Notes under the pieces: model-generated
Told to the model about the DNA's origin: nothing
Database searches by the model: none
Seen by the model: the letters and a program-made list of their open reading frames with translations, nothing else
Made by a program: the position numbers and the translations under genes
Shown here: positions 1-8,347 of the stretch, piece after piece
How the letters are laid out: each line of letters opens with the position of its first letter
Numbering within the stretch: position 1 is the first letter of the stretch
Assembly (NCBI GenBank): GCA_002293535.1
Contig: DBDK01000001.1
Coordinates: 51,306-115,305, forward strand
DNA length: 64,000 nt
Reading direction: 5' to 3'
Source of the DNA: Alistipes sp. UBA934
GTDB taxonomy: Bacteria; Bacteroidota; Bacteroidia; Bacteroidales; Rikenellaceae

Positions 1-2
1 AC

Positions 3-977
3 GAGGACTGTACTTCCAGCGTGCAATTTAGCTACAGCTACAACGAAGAGAGCTCCACTACGGACAACAAAATCTCTTATTGGATTAGCACCATCGACGA
101 ATATATTTTCGACGAATCACACCTGTTATCTAATGTGCGCCATATTGACGCAAACGGTTTCCGGAGGCAGCTCCTGCTGGAACCCGGTAAGTATTCCGTA
201 ATCGCAGTTGGCAACGCCGATCAAAGAAGCATTGTCACTGATTCAAGAACAGGCAAATCTCCGCAAATCGGCGTTACCCACCGTGAAGACCTTCGTCTTT
301 CGCTTTCAGACACCGCCCAAAATGATGACGGTATCGTCGGCCCTTGTGAGGAGTTGTTCTACGGTTATCGCACTTTCACCGTTACCGCAACGGAAGTTAG
401 CCGCATCCGTATCGATCTTGTGAACGCCCACTTCCAGTTGCGCTTTAAAGTTCGTTGGCAGAACACGGATATTCCCAAGATTGGAACATATTACGCCGTT
501 GTCGAGGATGTTCCATCTCAATATGCACTGATGCCTGAGTATGTATTTCCTGCGGGTAAATTCGAGGCCGAGTCGCACGACCCCGTCAAGCACGATACCC
601 ATCCGATCACCAGTAACGAGACGATCCACCACATTCCCGCCGCGGCACAGGCAAATCCGCTTAGCTACGGCAACACGACTTATCTTAATGCCGACTACGA
701 GGTTTGGGGGCAGATGGTTCACTATCGTGTGAAGAACGATACTCCGCTAAAAATGAACCTCTACTATTCTTCCAGCGGCACCCGTGCAGCCACAGACCCT
801 TCCGTACTTCCTCGCGCGATCGACCTTCGGGAGTGCCTCGAATACTTTGAATACAACCTCGATCACGAACTTAAGCAGGAGTATATGCTCGACATCGAGG
901 TCAATGGTGAACAGATCATCATCAACCCCATAGACGGTCTTAGCATTGCCGACTGGACCGACGGGGGACGACTATAA
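3..977 (+). CDS. FimB/Mfa2-like fimbrial anchor protein, 5' truncated by the window edge
   Basis: The frame is open from base 3 to the TAA at 975-977 and begins EDCTSSVQFSYSYN, so the start lies outside the window. The GTG at 21 is only an internal codon. The Cys followed by an acidic/polar stretch and V-x-F-x-Y-x-YN is typical of the mature N-terminus of FimB/Mfa2-family lipoproteins, which anchor and cap Bacteroidales fimbriae at the outer membrane. The body is beta-rich with no membrane segment. A fimbrillin-like gene follows after about 50 bp with no visible promoter between, so the two are probably one operon. The family call rests on the N-terminal pattern and the neighbour; no catalytic role is expected. 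Confidence 0.7.
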   Translation, partial: EDCTSSVQFSYSYNEESSTTDNKISYWISTIDEYIFDESHLLSNVRHIDANGFRRQLLLEPGKYSVIAVGNADQRSIVTDSRTGKSPQIGVTHREDLRLSLSDTAQNDDGIVGPCEELFYGYRTFTVTATEVSRIRIDLVNAHFQLRFKVRWQNTDIPKIGTYYAVVEDVPSQYALMPEYVFPAGKFEAESHDPVKHDTHPITSNETIHHIPAAAQANPLSYGNTTYLNADYEVWGQMVHYRVKNDTPLKMNLYYSSSGTRAATDPSVLPRAIDLRECLEYFEYNLDHELKQEYMLDIEVNGEQIIINPIDGLSIADWTDGGRL

Positions 978-1028
978 AAGAATTAACACCAGATAATAAA
1001 CCATTTAAAAACCAAAAACTCCAAAAAA

Positions 1029-2516
1029 ATGAAAAAACTGTTTAATTTAATTCTGGCCATTGCCCTCGGATTTGGACTGTGGTCTTGTTCGACCGAGATC
1101 GGTGTGAATGTCGATCCGGACAAAACGGGCACGACAGCCCTAAGATTCAAAATTAGCATTCCTAAGGATGCCTACGTTACCCGCGGTCTCGCCGGGACTA
1201 ATGAGTGGACAATCAAAACGCTCGATGTTTACTCTGCAGTGACCGGCGGAAACGTCGCCAGGATGGTGGCGGGAACAGACTACACGATCGACCCTGCTGT
1301 GGGCGGAACGGCAAAAAACTACACCATCACAGTGAACAGTGCTTGGATTAAGGCTTACAACAGTAATAAAGCTAACGATGGTAAGACTATCCGCTTCTAT
1401 TTTGTTGGTAACGACACCTCTTCGGGTGGAGCTCACACCGAACTGACGACTAAAACCACCGAGGCCACATTCAAGAACGCTTTGACGAATGCTCTGACCG
1501 AAACGGCAGGCAAGTTGTCCCCTGTGCTTAAGCCCAACGGAACGAACAATCTATTGTTCACCGCCGTTACCGATCCCATTGTCGTAACGGGTATTATTCA
1601 GCAGAATGCCGCCCTGAAGCGTCGCGCCGCGCGCTTCGACATTCAGAACGACTTCAAGTCGTATTTTGTGGTTACAAAGATCGTCGTCGAGAATGCTGCC
1701 AACCGTGCCCTGATGTTCACCACAGGAAATCCTGCCTCTGTGACCATCACCAAAAACAAACCTCACGCGGACATTGCCGGCTTTGCTGCGAGCGCTTACA
1801 CCGAAAGTTACTCTTCCGGTACCGGCAACCTTGCTCCGAGCGTGTTCTATCTCTATCCTACCATAATGGGTGCGAATGCGACCAAGGTCACGATTTACGG
1901 TAAGCTGGGTAGTGGTGCAGAGAAGGCTTATCCGGTTTCAATTGCTTCGGCCATAGATATTAAGGCTAACTTCCGCTACGTCATCGACATCGATCCTTAT
2001 GAGGATGGTGCTGTCGTGAATGCCATTGGTGAAATCGACGATGCCGGCAAACTCGGTACCGCAAAACCACCTGTTACACCTGATGGCGTCGTCCCCAGTC
2101 CCGGAACAGAATTCACGATCGGCAATACCATTTGGGCGGGTGCAAATGTCGGGGAGGAACCGGGAACATTCGCCTCCTCCGGTTCAGCTTATGGAGGTCT
2201 TTTCCCCGCAGATGACACCGAGTCTATGAGTTATTATTATGATGGGCCTGATGTGTGCCCCCAAGGCTGGAGATATCCCTCTGTTATCGAAGCACAAGCT
2301 CTTATACCTTACCTTGAGTCAAAGAGTTTTACGCTTCCTAATAATCCCGAAAGCGAAGCTTATTGGACATATTCGATATGGCCTTATGATGATAATATGT
2401 GGTATTGGGCCCTTTACAGTAATGATGATTCACCTTATTTAGCCGAAGTATATTGTTATCAAAATGGTTATAGCGAATATACCCATTTGTCAGTCCGTTG
2501 TGTCCGGGACAAATAA
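1029..2516 (+). CDS. Fimbrillin-like lipoprotein with a C-terminal FISUMP-like domain
   Basis: A 495-residue protein with a lipoprotein signal (MKKLFNLILAIALGFGLWSC, lipobox Cys at residue 20). Residues of roughly 25-340 are the Ser/Thr/Gly-rich beta sandwich typical of Mfa1/FimA-type fimbrillins, which are trimmed and polymerised by donor-strand exchange. From about residue 355 the sequence changes: TIWAGANVG, DVCPQGWRYPS and a final SVRCVRD are hallmarks of the FISUMP domain (a lectin-fold paralogous family), here rich in Tyr, Trp and Asp. The last 300 bp are visibly AT-richer than the rest. It follows the anchor-type gene and is closed by a strong terminator. It could be a major subunit or a tip/adhesin subunit; the C-terminal domain favours the latter. 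Confidence 0.75.
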   Translation: MKKLFNLILAIALGFGLWSCSTEIGVNVDPDKTGTTALRFKISIPKDAYVTRGLAGTNEWTIKTLDVYSAVTGGNVARMVAGTDYTIDPAVGGTAKNYTITVNSAWIKAYNSNKANDGKTIRFYFVGNDTSSGGAHTELTTKTTEATFKNALTNALTETAGKLSPVLKPNGTNNLLFTAVTDPIVVTGIIQQNAALKRRAARFDIQNDFKSYFVVTKIVVENAANRALMFTTGNPASVTITKNKPHADIAGFAASAYTESYSSGTGNLAPSVFYLYPTIMGANATKVTIYGKLGSGAEKAYPVSIASAIDIKANFRYVIDIDPYEDGAVVNAIGEIDDAGKLGTAKPPVTPDGVVPSPGTEFTIGNTIWAGANVGEEPGTFASSGSAYGGLFPADDTESMSYYYDGPDVCPQGWRYPSVIEAQALIPYLESKSFTLPNNPESEAYWTYSIWPYDDNMWYWALYSNDDSPYLAEVYCYQNGYSEYTHLSVRCVRDK

Positions 2517-2532
2517 TTTGAAAAGACCAAAT

Positions 2533-2563
2533 AAAAAGCCCGCTCTTTCGAGCGGGCTTTTTT
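2533..2563. terminator. Rho-independent terminator after the fimbrial operon, probably bidirectional
   Basis: Stem GCCCGCTC (2538-2545), loop TTTC, then GAGCGGGC (2550-2557), flanked by five A on the left and a T run on the right. The symmetry lets it also stop the convergent histone-like gene that ends at 2578. Confidence 0.9.
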
Positions 2564-2577
2564 GTGTCTGCAACGTC

Positions 2578-2754
2578 TTACTTTTTCGCTGCTTCGACGG
2601 ATACTTTGCGGAATTCTTTCAGCAGTTTGCTCAGTTCCAGAGCGGCCTTGCGAGCGCGGGTTCCGGCTGCTTTGTTGCCTTTTTCAAGCTGCAACTTTAC
2701 GTTTTCCTGAAGGGTTTCGATTTCGGCGTTGATCTTGGGTACCAGGTTTTTCAT
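2578..2754 (-). CDS. Histone H1-like DNA-binding protein (Hc1 family), 58 aa
   Basis: Translating the minus strand from the ATG at 2752-2754 to the TAA at 2578-2580 gives 58 residues, starting MKNLVPKINAEIETLQEN and ending with two Lys. The middle (EKGNKAAGTRARKAALELSK) and end (EFRKVSVEAAKK) match the short Hc1-like histones found throughout Bacteroidota: a single basic amphipathic helix-rich protein thought to bind nucleoid DNA. About a fifth of the residues are Lys or Arg. It stands alone between a fimbrial operon and a feoB-like gene and faces the shared terminator at 2533-2563. A CACCTTTG box (2799-2806, minus strand) could be its promoter but departs from TAnnTTTG. Confidence 0.85.
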   Translation of the reverse strand: MKNLVPKINAEIETLQENVKLQLEKGNKAAGTRARKAALELSKLLKEFRKVSVEAAKK

Positions 2755-2847
2755 AATTGTTAAATTTTTAGAGTTAAAACTTTATGTTTGGTGCAAAGGT
2801 GCTTAAAATTTTTGGATTGTCCAAATAATATACCAAACTTTTTTGTG

Positions 2848-2855
2848 TACCTTTG
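2848..2855 (+). promoter_or_regulatory. -7 box of the feoB-like gene
   Basis: TACCTTTG fits the Bacteroidota -7 consensus TAnnTTTG and ends 7 bp before the ATG at 2863, implying a leader of only a few bases. It also argues against the longer reading frame that would start at 2788. Confidence 0.65.
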
Positions 2856-2862
2856 TCTGCCT

Positions 2863-4101
2863 ATGAAACTCTCCAAATTTGATGCCATAGCCACTCACCG
2901 CGTGTGGGGATACGTTGTTTTTGTTGTTCTGATGTGGCTGATGTTCCTTCTCACCTTTCGGGTGGGCGCCTACCCTATGGCCTGGATCGAGCAGGGGGTC
3001 GGTGCGTTGGGCAATTGGGTCGGTGCGCAGATGTCCCACGGGCCGCTCAGAGACCTTGTTGTGGACGGTATTGTGGGCGGTGTGGGCAGCGTGATCGTTT
3101 TTTTGCCCAACATTCTGATCCTGTTTTTGTGCATATCCTTGATGGAGGAATCGGGTTATATGGCTCGCGCGGCGATGATTATGGATCGGCCTATGCGCGC
3201 CATCGGTCTTGGGGGTCGGTCGTTCATTCCACTCATTATGGGTTTCGGGTGTAACGTGCCGGGCATTATGGCGGCGCAGGGCATATCCAATCGCCAAAGT
3301 CGCATTATCACCGTTATGGTCGCTCCGTTTATGTCGTGTAGTGCCCGCCTACCTATATATATACTCCTTGTGGGGACGTTTTTCCCGACCAACGCAAGTC
3401 TTGTGTTGATAACAATTTACCTTGTGGGTATCGTTGTGGCAGCTCTCACGGCGCTTCTTATGCGACGGTTTGTGTTCCGCACCACCCAGGAGCCTTATGT
3501 TGCCGAACTTCGGCCTTATCGCGTTCCGACTGTTCGCGCAACGCTGGCCGATATGTGGAACAACGGTAAACAATACCTTAGGAAAATGGGCGGAGTGATC
3601 CTCGCTGCTTCAATTTTGGTGTGGGTACTGAGCTACTATCCGCGCCCCACGGAGGGAATGACGGCTGCGCAGCAACGCGAACACTCCTATCTTGGACGCG
3701 TCGGTCAGTTCGTGGAGCCTGTTATGTCACCGTTGGGCATTCCCTGGAAGGGTTCTGTGGCGCTCGTGGCGGGAATTGGAGCCAAGGAGAGCACAGTTAG
3801 TACTCTTGGGGTGCTTTACTCCTCCAGCAGCGATAGCGAGAACCCCGAAGTCGAGTTGGTAAATCTGCCTGCAAGGCTTTCCGTGCCTGATCCCCAGACC
3901 GGTAAACCCGACTGGACACCTCTTGCCGCACTCTCTTTTATGATATTTGCACTTTTGTATTTTCCGTGCCCGGCCACTCTTGCCGCAATTCGCAAAGAGG
4001 CAGGCGGCTGGCGATGGGTGATAATTTCAGTTGCCTACAGCACGTCGGTAGCGTGGGGGGTAGCGTGGTTTGTTTATAATGTCGGACACTTAATAGTATG
4101 A
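2863..4101 (+). CDS. FeoB-like ferrous iron permease lacking the GTPase domain
   Basis: 412 residues from the ATG at 2863, chosen because a TACCTTTG promoter lies just upstream. It is an integral membrane protein with the two FeoB gate repeats: GFGCNVPGI (about residue 127) followed by PFMSCSARLPIY, and later the IGAKESTVSTLGVLY motif. Full FeoB is about 700-800 residues and starts with a G-protein domain; no G1-G4 motif is present here and none is encoded upstream, where the neighbour is the oppositely oriented histone gene. The protein thus corresponds to the transmembrane part alone. Its stop overlaps the next ATG (ATGA at 4098-4101), and that next frame begins with a FeoB-associated-like helix, which supports a role in Fe2+ transport. 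A GTPase partner elsewhere is possible. Confidence 0.85.
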   Translation: MKLSKFDAIATHRVWGYVVFVVLMWLMFLLTFRVGAYPMAWIEQGVGALGNWVGAQMSHGPLRDLVVDGIVGGVGSVIVFLPNILILFLCISLMEESGYMARAAMIMDRPMRAIGLGGRSFIPLIMGFGCNVPGIMAAQGISNRQSRIITVMVAPFMSCSARLPIYILLVGTFFPTNASLVLITIYLVGIVVAALTALLMRRFVFRTTQEPYVAELRPYRVPTVRATLADMWNNGKQYLRKMGGVILAASILVWVLSYYPRPTEGMTAAQQREHSYLGRVGQFVEPVMSPLGIPWKGSVALVAGIGAKESTVSTLGVLYSSSSDSENPEVELVNLPARLSVPDPQTGKPDWTPLAALSFMIFALLYFPCPATLAAIRKEAGGWRWVIISVAYSTSVAWGVAWFVYNVGHLIV

Positions 4102-7100
4102 TTGATATGAATTGGCAGGTTTTGGTTGTGTGGTTAGTAGTGGGAATCGTGGTTATTGCGCTGATAGGAAGGCGTTTTCTCAAAAAGCGGGGGTTATTAT
4201 TGCTCGCTACATTATTGCCTTTTGCAGCTTTCGGGCAGAGTCTTGAGCCCGACACTAAGTTGGCTCGACAGCTGGAGGAGTCGCGCGGATTGAAAGTGAC
4301 GATGAAACCCGACCTCGAAGACGCCGCTCAGACTCGTTGGTTTGCCAAGGAGGTTTCGCGCAGTCGCGTGTTACCACTTGCCGAAGATTTCAACTCGCTC
4401 AGAATCAAGGGGCCGGGTACGCTCAGCCTCGACCGTGAAAGAAGCGTTTCAGGCACAGGCAGTGTACGTTTGGAAACTCCAACCTCATTGGGTATCAAGA
4501 ATCCCACTAATCGAAATTATGCCCTGGCAGAGGTTGTTCGTCCTCTCGACGGCGAGGATCTTCGCGGCTATAATCGCTTCTCGGTTTGGGTCTATGTCGA
4601 GGCGCCGGGAATGTATACGGTATTCGGGGGATTCTCACTATACAATGAAGGTCAGCACATTATGCCTGCTCCGGGACGGTTCGAGGGTCAGCATTTCGAG
4701 ACGATCTATCCGGGCCGTTGGCAACGCGTCGTATGGGAGATTCCCGACCAGTATCGCGATCGCGTGACCGGTTTCGGTGTCAATATTATGCTTTCGGGCT
4801 CGCCCGCCGGAGCTGCCGAACGAATGAGCATTTGGGTGGACGATATGCGCATCGAGACAGTGGAGGCCGACAACACACGTGGCTTCGACCTGCGCCGCGG
4901 GGCCATCGCATTCTCTCACAGTGGATATAAAACCGGCGCACGCAAACAAGCGCTGGTGCAAAACGTCTCCGACACACACTTCACGATTCGCGACACGGCA
5001 ACGGGCAAAGTCGCATTCGAAGGCATAGGGCAACGCTCTAAAGATGGTTTTGTGGTACTGGATTTCAGCGAGTTGGACACTCCTGGCCGCTACACGATCG
5101 AGGCTTCGGGGATCGTTTCGGGTGAATTCCCGATCGGCGATACGGCCTATCTTTCACTGGCTTGGAAAACCCTCAATTACTTCTATGCCGAGCGTTGCGG
5201 TTGGGATCAGCCGGGCATTCATCAGGAGTGTCATCAGGATGTTTTCAGTGTCCATCCAGACGGGAGAACACTTTCTGTTTCAGGTGGTTGGCACGACGCA
5301 GCCGACCTCACCCAAGGAGTGGGCAACACGGCAGAAGGTGGAATCGCGATGCTGGAAATGGCTGCAGCGATCAAGGGGAAGGATAAGGTATTATACGAGA
5401 GGCTGTTAGAAGAAGCACGCTGGGGACTCAACTGGACTATGCGCACACGGTTCGGCGATGGCTATCGCCACGGGGGCCTCGTGGTGAGTATATGGACTAA
5501 AAACATTCGCGGCGACAAGGACGATATGCAGGCTCAAGCTGGTAACAATCCCGACGATAACTTACTGGGAGCCAGTTACTGTGCGCTCGCTGCGCCGTTC
5601 TACGAAGAGTTCGATCCCGTGTTTGCGCGCTGGTGTCGTCAGTCCGCCATAGAGGATTTCGGCTTTGCGATGGAGCTGGCCGGCCACACCCGTTCGCGCA
5701 AGTTTCAAGAAGTGGATTTCGCCGGCCTTGTAACAGTTACGGCAATGAGAATGTACCGCCTCACCGGCGACCAGCAGTATCTCGATTGGGCCGTTCAGTA
5801 CGCCGACCGCATTATGGCGTGCCAACAGATGGAGCCCCGGCGCGACTGGTCGATGCCTCTGCGAGGATTTTTCTGGGAAAATTCGTCCCACCAACGCACT
5901 CGTACTTACTATCACCGTTCCGAGGAGCAGTATATGATGCAGGCACTGGGTATGCTTCTCGCCGACGCCCCTATGCACGCCAACGCTCCGAAGTGGAGGG
6001 CTTCTTGCGAGGCCTATGCCGACTACCTGCGTGCCACTGCCGACGTGATGGGGCCGTGGGGAATCCTGCCATCAGCCATATATGAGGTCGATAATACCGA
6101 CTATTCCACCTTCTCGCACGAGGGTGACAAGAGCCAGGGCGCACCCACTATGGCCGAATATAACGCTCAGGTTCGTAACGGCATTCAGCTCTCGAAAACC
6201 CACTTCTTGAGGCGCTTTCCTGTGTCGTATCAATTCCGTGGTTTTCACGCAATTACGCTCAGCAAAGCGCGCTCCGCGATCATTCTTGCAGACGTGTTAA
6301 GCGACGAAAGTCTGCGTGACATCGCCACCCGTCAAATGGAATATATTGTAGGCTTCAACCCGTTTGCTATGAGCACTATATATGGCGAGGGTTATGATTG
6401 GTCCCCGCTTTATGGTGCCTATGCCGGTGACGTCGTCGGCGCCGTTCCTGTTGGCATCGAGACCTTCGAAAACGAGGACTCCCCCTATTGGCCCACGCAG
6501 AGCAACGCCACTTATAAGGAGATTTGGATGCTAACCGGCGCGAAGACCTTAGGCCTTGTAGCTGAGCTGTTTGGCTATGCGAATGGTTCTCCCGTGACTT
6601 CCAATAACGCACAAACTTCCACCGGTGTCGTAGCTCCGGGCGCCGAGCTCCAACTGCTGGCCGATGGTTTCGAATTCACAGAGGGCCCCGCCACGGACGC
6701 TCGCGGAAACATCTTTTTCACTGACCAACCCAACGACCGAATCCTCGAATGGGATGCTTCCAAGGACGAACTTCGCACGTTTTTGTCCGGCACGGGACGC
6801 GCAAACGGTCTCTATTTCGACCTGCGCGGAAACCTTTTAGCAGCCGCAGACGACCTCAATGAGATTCGTAGCTTCTCCCGCGACGGTTCTTTCTCGGTTC
6901 TTGCACGTGGCTTCGAGGGAGGCGAGTTTAACGGGCCTAACGATCTATGGGTTAATCCCTTGAGTGGCGGAATTTACTTTACCGACCCGCTATATGCCCG
7001 TCCCTATTGGAGACATCGCGACGACAAAATACAACTAACCGGCGAGCACGTTTATTATATTTCACCCGATCGTTCGCGTGTCCAGCGCGTTGAAACAGAG

Positions 7101-7442
7101 CTGAAAAAGCCTAACGGAATAGTCGGCACGCCGGACGGAAAAACACTATACATCGCCGACATCGGGGAGAACAAAACATACTCATACGACATCGCTCCCG
7201 ACGGTACCCTTTACGGCAAGCAGTTTTTCTGTCCGCTGGGCTCCGACGGAATGACGATCGACGCTGCTGGTAACCTCTATCTCACGGGACGGGGCGTAAC
7301 GGTGTTCAATCCACGCGGGGAACAGATCGACCACATCGACGTGCCGGAGAGCTGGACTGCTAACGTGGTTTTAGGTGGTTCGGATCGTAAAATACTGTTT
7401 ATCACCGCAATGGATAGCCTATATTCAATCAAAATAAAATGA
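4098..7442 (+). CDS. GH9 endoglucanase-type hydrolase fused to an SMP-30/gluconolactonase domain
   Basis: 1114 residues. Residues 4-32 (MNWQVLVVWLVVGIVVIALI, then RRFLKKR) look like a small FeoB-associated membrane protein without its Cys cluster. Residues 33-47 are a second hydrophobic stretch ending AAFG-Q, a normal signal peptide. A carbohydrate-binding-like region (about 60-255) and an Ig-like CelD_N domain (about 260-345) precede a GH9 (alpha/alpha)6 domain. Its GGWHDAAD motif (D400, D403) holds the expected base, and E808 in TYKEIW the expected acid. From about 846 an SMP-30 beta-propeller follows with metal-site motifs EGP, NGPND and SDGM. It probably acts in the periplasm on beta-glucans and on a sugar lactone. 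It overlaps both neighbours by ATGA. Confidence 0.8.
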   Translation: MIDMNWQVLVVWLVVGIVVIALIGRRFLKKRGLLLLATLLPFAAFGQSLEPDTKLARQLEESRGLKVTMKPDLEDAAQTRWFAKEVSRSRVLPLAEDFNSLRIKGPGTLSLDRERSVSGTGSVRLETPTSLGIKNPTNRNYALAEVVRPLDGEDLRGYNRFSVWVYVEAPGMYTVFGGFSLYNEGQHIMPAPGRFEGQHFETIYPGRWQRVVWEIPDQYRDRVTGFGVNIMLSGSPAGAAERMSIWVDDMRIETVEADNTRGFDLRRGAIAFSHSGYKTGARKQALVQNVSDTHFTIRDTATGKVAFEGIGQRSKDGFVVLDFSELDTPGRYTIEASGIVSGEFPIGDTAYLSLAWKTLNYFYAERCGWDQPGIHQECHQDVFSVHPDGRTLSVSGGWHDAADLTQGVGNTAEGGIAMLEMAAAIKGKDKVLYERLLEEARWGLNWTMRTRFGDGYRHGGLVVSIWTKNIRGDKDDMQAQAGNNPDDNLLGASYCALAAPFYEEFDPVFARWCRQSAIEDFGFAMELAGHTRSRKFQEVDFAGLVTVTAMRMYRLTGDQQYLDWAVQYADRIMACQQMEPRRDWSMPLRGFFWENSSHQRTRTYYHRSEEQYMMQALGMLLADAPMHANAPKWRASCEAYADYLRATADVMGPWGILPSAIYEVDNTDYSTFSHEGDKSQGAPTMAEYNAQVRNGIQLSKTHFLRRFPVSYQFRGFHAITLSKARSAIILADVLSDESLRDIATRQMEYIVGFNPFAMSTIYGEGYDWSPLYGAYAGDVVGAVPVGIETFENEDSPYWPTQSNATYKEIWMLTGAKTLGLVAELFGYANGSPVTSNNAQTSTGVVAPGAELQLLADGFEFTEGPATDARGNIFFTDQPNDRILEWDASKDELRTFLSGTGRANGLYFDLRGNLLAAADDLNEIRSFSRDGSFSVLARGFEGGEFNGPNDLWVNPLSGGIYFTDPLYARPYWRHRDDKIQLTGEHVYYISPDRSRVQRVETELKKPNGIVGTPDGKTLYIADIGENKTYSYDIAPDGTLYGKQFFCPLGSDGMTIDAAGNLYLTGRGVTVFNPRGEQIDHIDVPESWTANVVLGGSDRKILFITAMDSLYSIKIK

Positions 7443-8347
7443 ACAGACGAGAATTTTTGGTTCGCGGGGCCACTGGATTGGCTGGACTGACCCTCGCAGG
7501 ATCATTCGCAAACAAAGTTTGGAGCGCTAACTTATTGACAAATAGTCTCGTTACGGAACCTGCTATGATCGACCGTGTGCCGCTCGGAAAGACCGGCCTC
7601 AAAGCTTCGCGCCTTGCTATGGGTACGGGTTCGATCGGCACTGGTGGTTCCTCTAACCAGACAAGAATGGGCCTGGAGACGTTTGTAGAGATGTTTCGTC
7701 ACGGCTACGATCGTGGTGTGCGTTTCACCGATATGGCCGAAGGTTATGGTTCTATGCCGTTCGTTGGCGCCGCCATCAAAGGTCTGCCGCGCGAAAACAT
7801 CACGCTGCTCTCCAAAATGTGGACTTATCCCGACGGCAATCCTCAGCAGCAGAACGTTCGTGAAACAATCCACGAATATCTGCGCCAACTCGGCACCGAA
7901 CACATTGACATTCTGCTACTTCACTGTATGACCACTATCGACTGGAACCAAACGCGCACCCACTATATGGAAGCTTTTTTGCGCGCAAAAGAGGAAGGTT
8001 TGGTGAGGGCTGTCGGCGTTTCGTGCCACGACCACGGCGCACTTGTGACCGCTTCTACAGAGCCTTGGGTGGATGTGATTATGGCTCGCATCAATCCATT
8101 CGGTGCACGAATGGACGCTGATCCTCAATCAGTTTGCGATGTTTTGAAAGTCGCCCGCAACAACGGGAAAGGACTTGTCGGTATGAAGATTTTCGGAGAG
8201 GGGACGCGCGTTTTGGATCACGAGCGCGAGCAATCGATCCGGTTTGGTTTTCACGAAGCCGGCCTCGATACTATGACCATCGGGTTCGAGTCCATCGCCC
8301 AGTTGGATGACGCCGTCGAAAAGGTTATTCGGAACGTAAAATCCTGA
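7439..8347 (+). CDS. Tat-exported aldo/keto reductase
   Basis: 302 residues. The N-terminus MNRREFLVRGATGLAGLTLAG is a twin-arginine signal (RREF plus a moderately hydrophobic stretch). The rest is an aldo/keto reductase barrel with the usual tetrad: Asp and Tyr in TDMAEGYGS, Lys in LLSKMW, His in LLLHCM. Tat export suggests a protein folded with its nicotinamide cofactor in the cytoplasm. Its ATG overlaps the GH9/SMP-30 stop (ATGA at 7439-7442), so the two are translationally coupled and the reductase may act on sugars or lactones released by that enzyme; this link is inferred. Its 3' end overlaps the convergent hydrolase by 23 bp. Confidence 0.8.
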   Translation: MNRREFLVRGATGLAGLTLAGSFANKVWSANLLTNSLVTEPAMIDRVPLGKTGLKASRLAMGTGSIGTGGSSNQTRMGLETFVEMFRHGYDRGVRFTDMAEGYGSMPFVGAAIKGLPRENITLLSKMWTYPDGNPQQQNVRETIHEYLRQLGTEHIDILLLHCMTTIDWNQTRTHYMEAFLRAKEEGLVRAVGVSCHDHGALVTASTEPWVDVIMARINPFGARMDADPQSVCDVLKVARNNGKGLVGMKIFGEGTRVLDHEREQSIRFGFHEAGLDTMTIGFESIAQLDDAVEKVIRNVKS

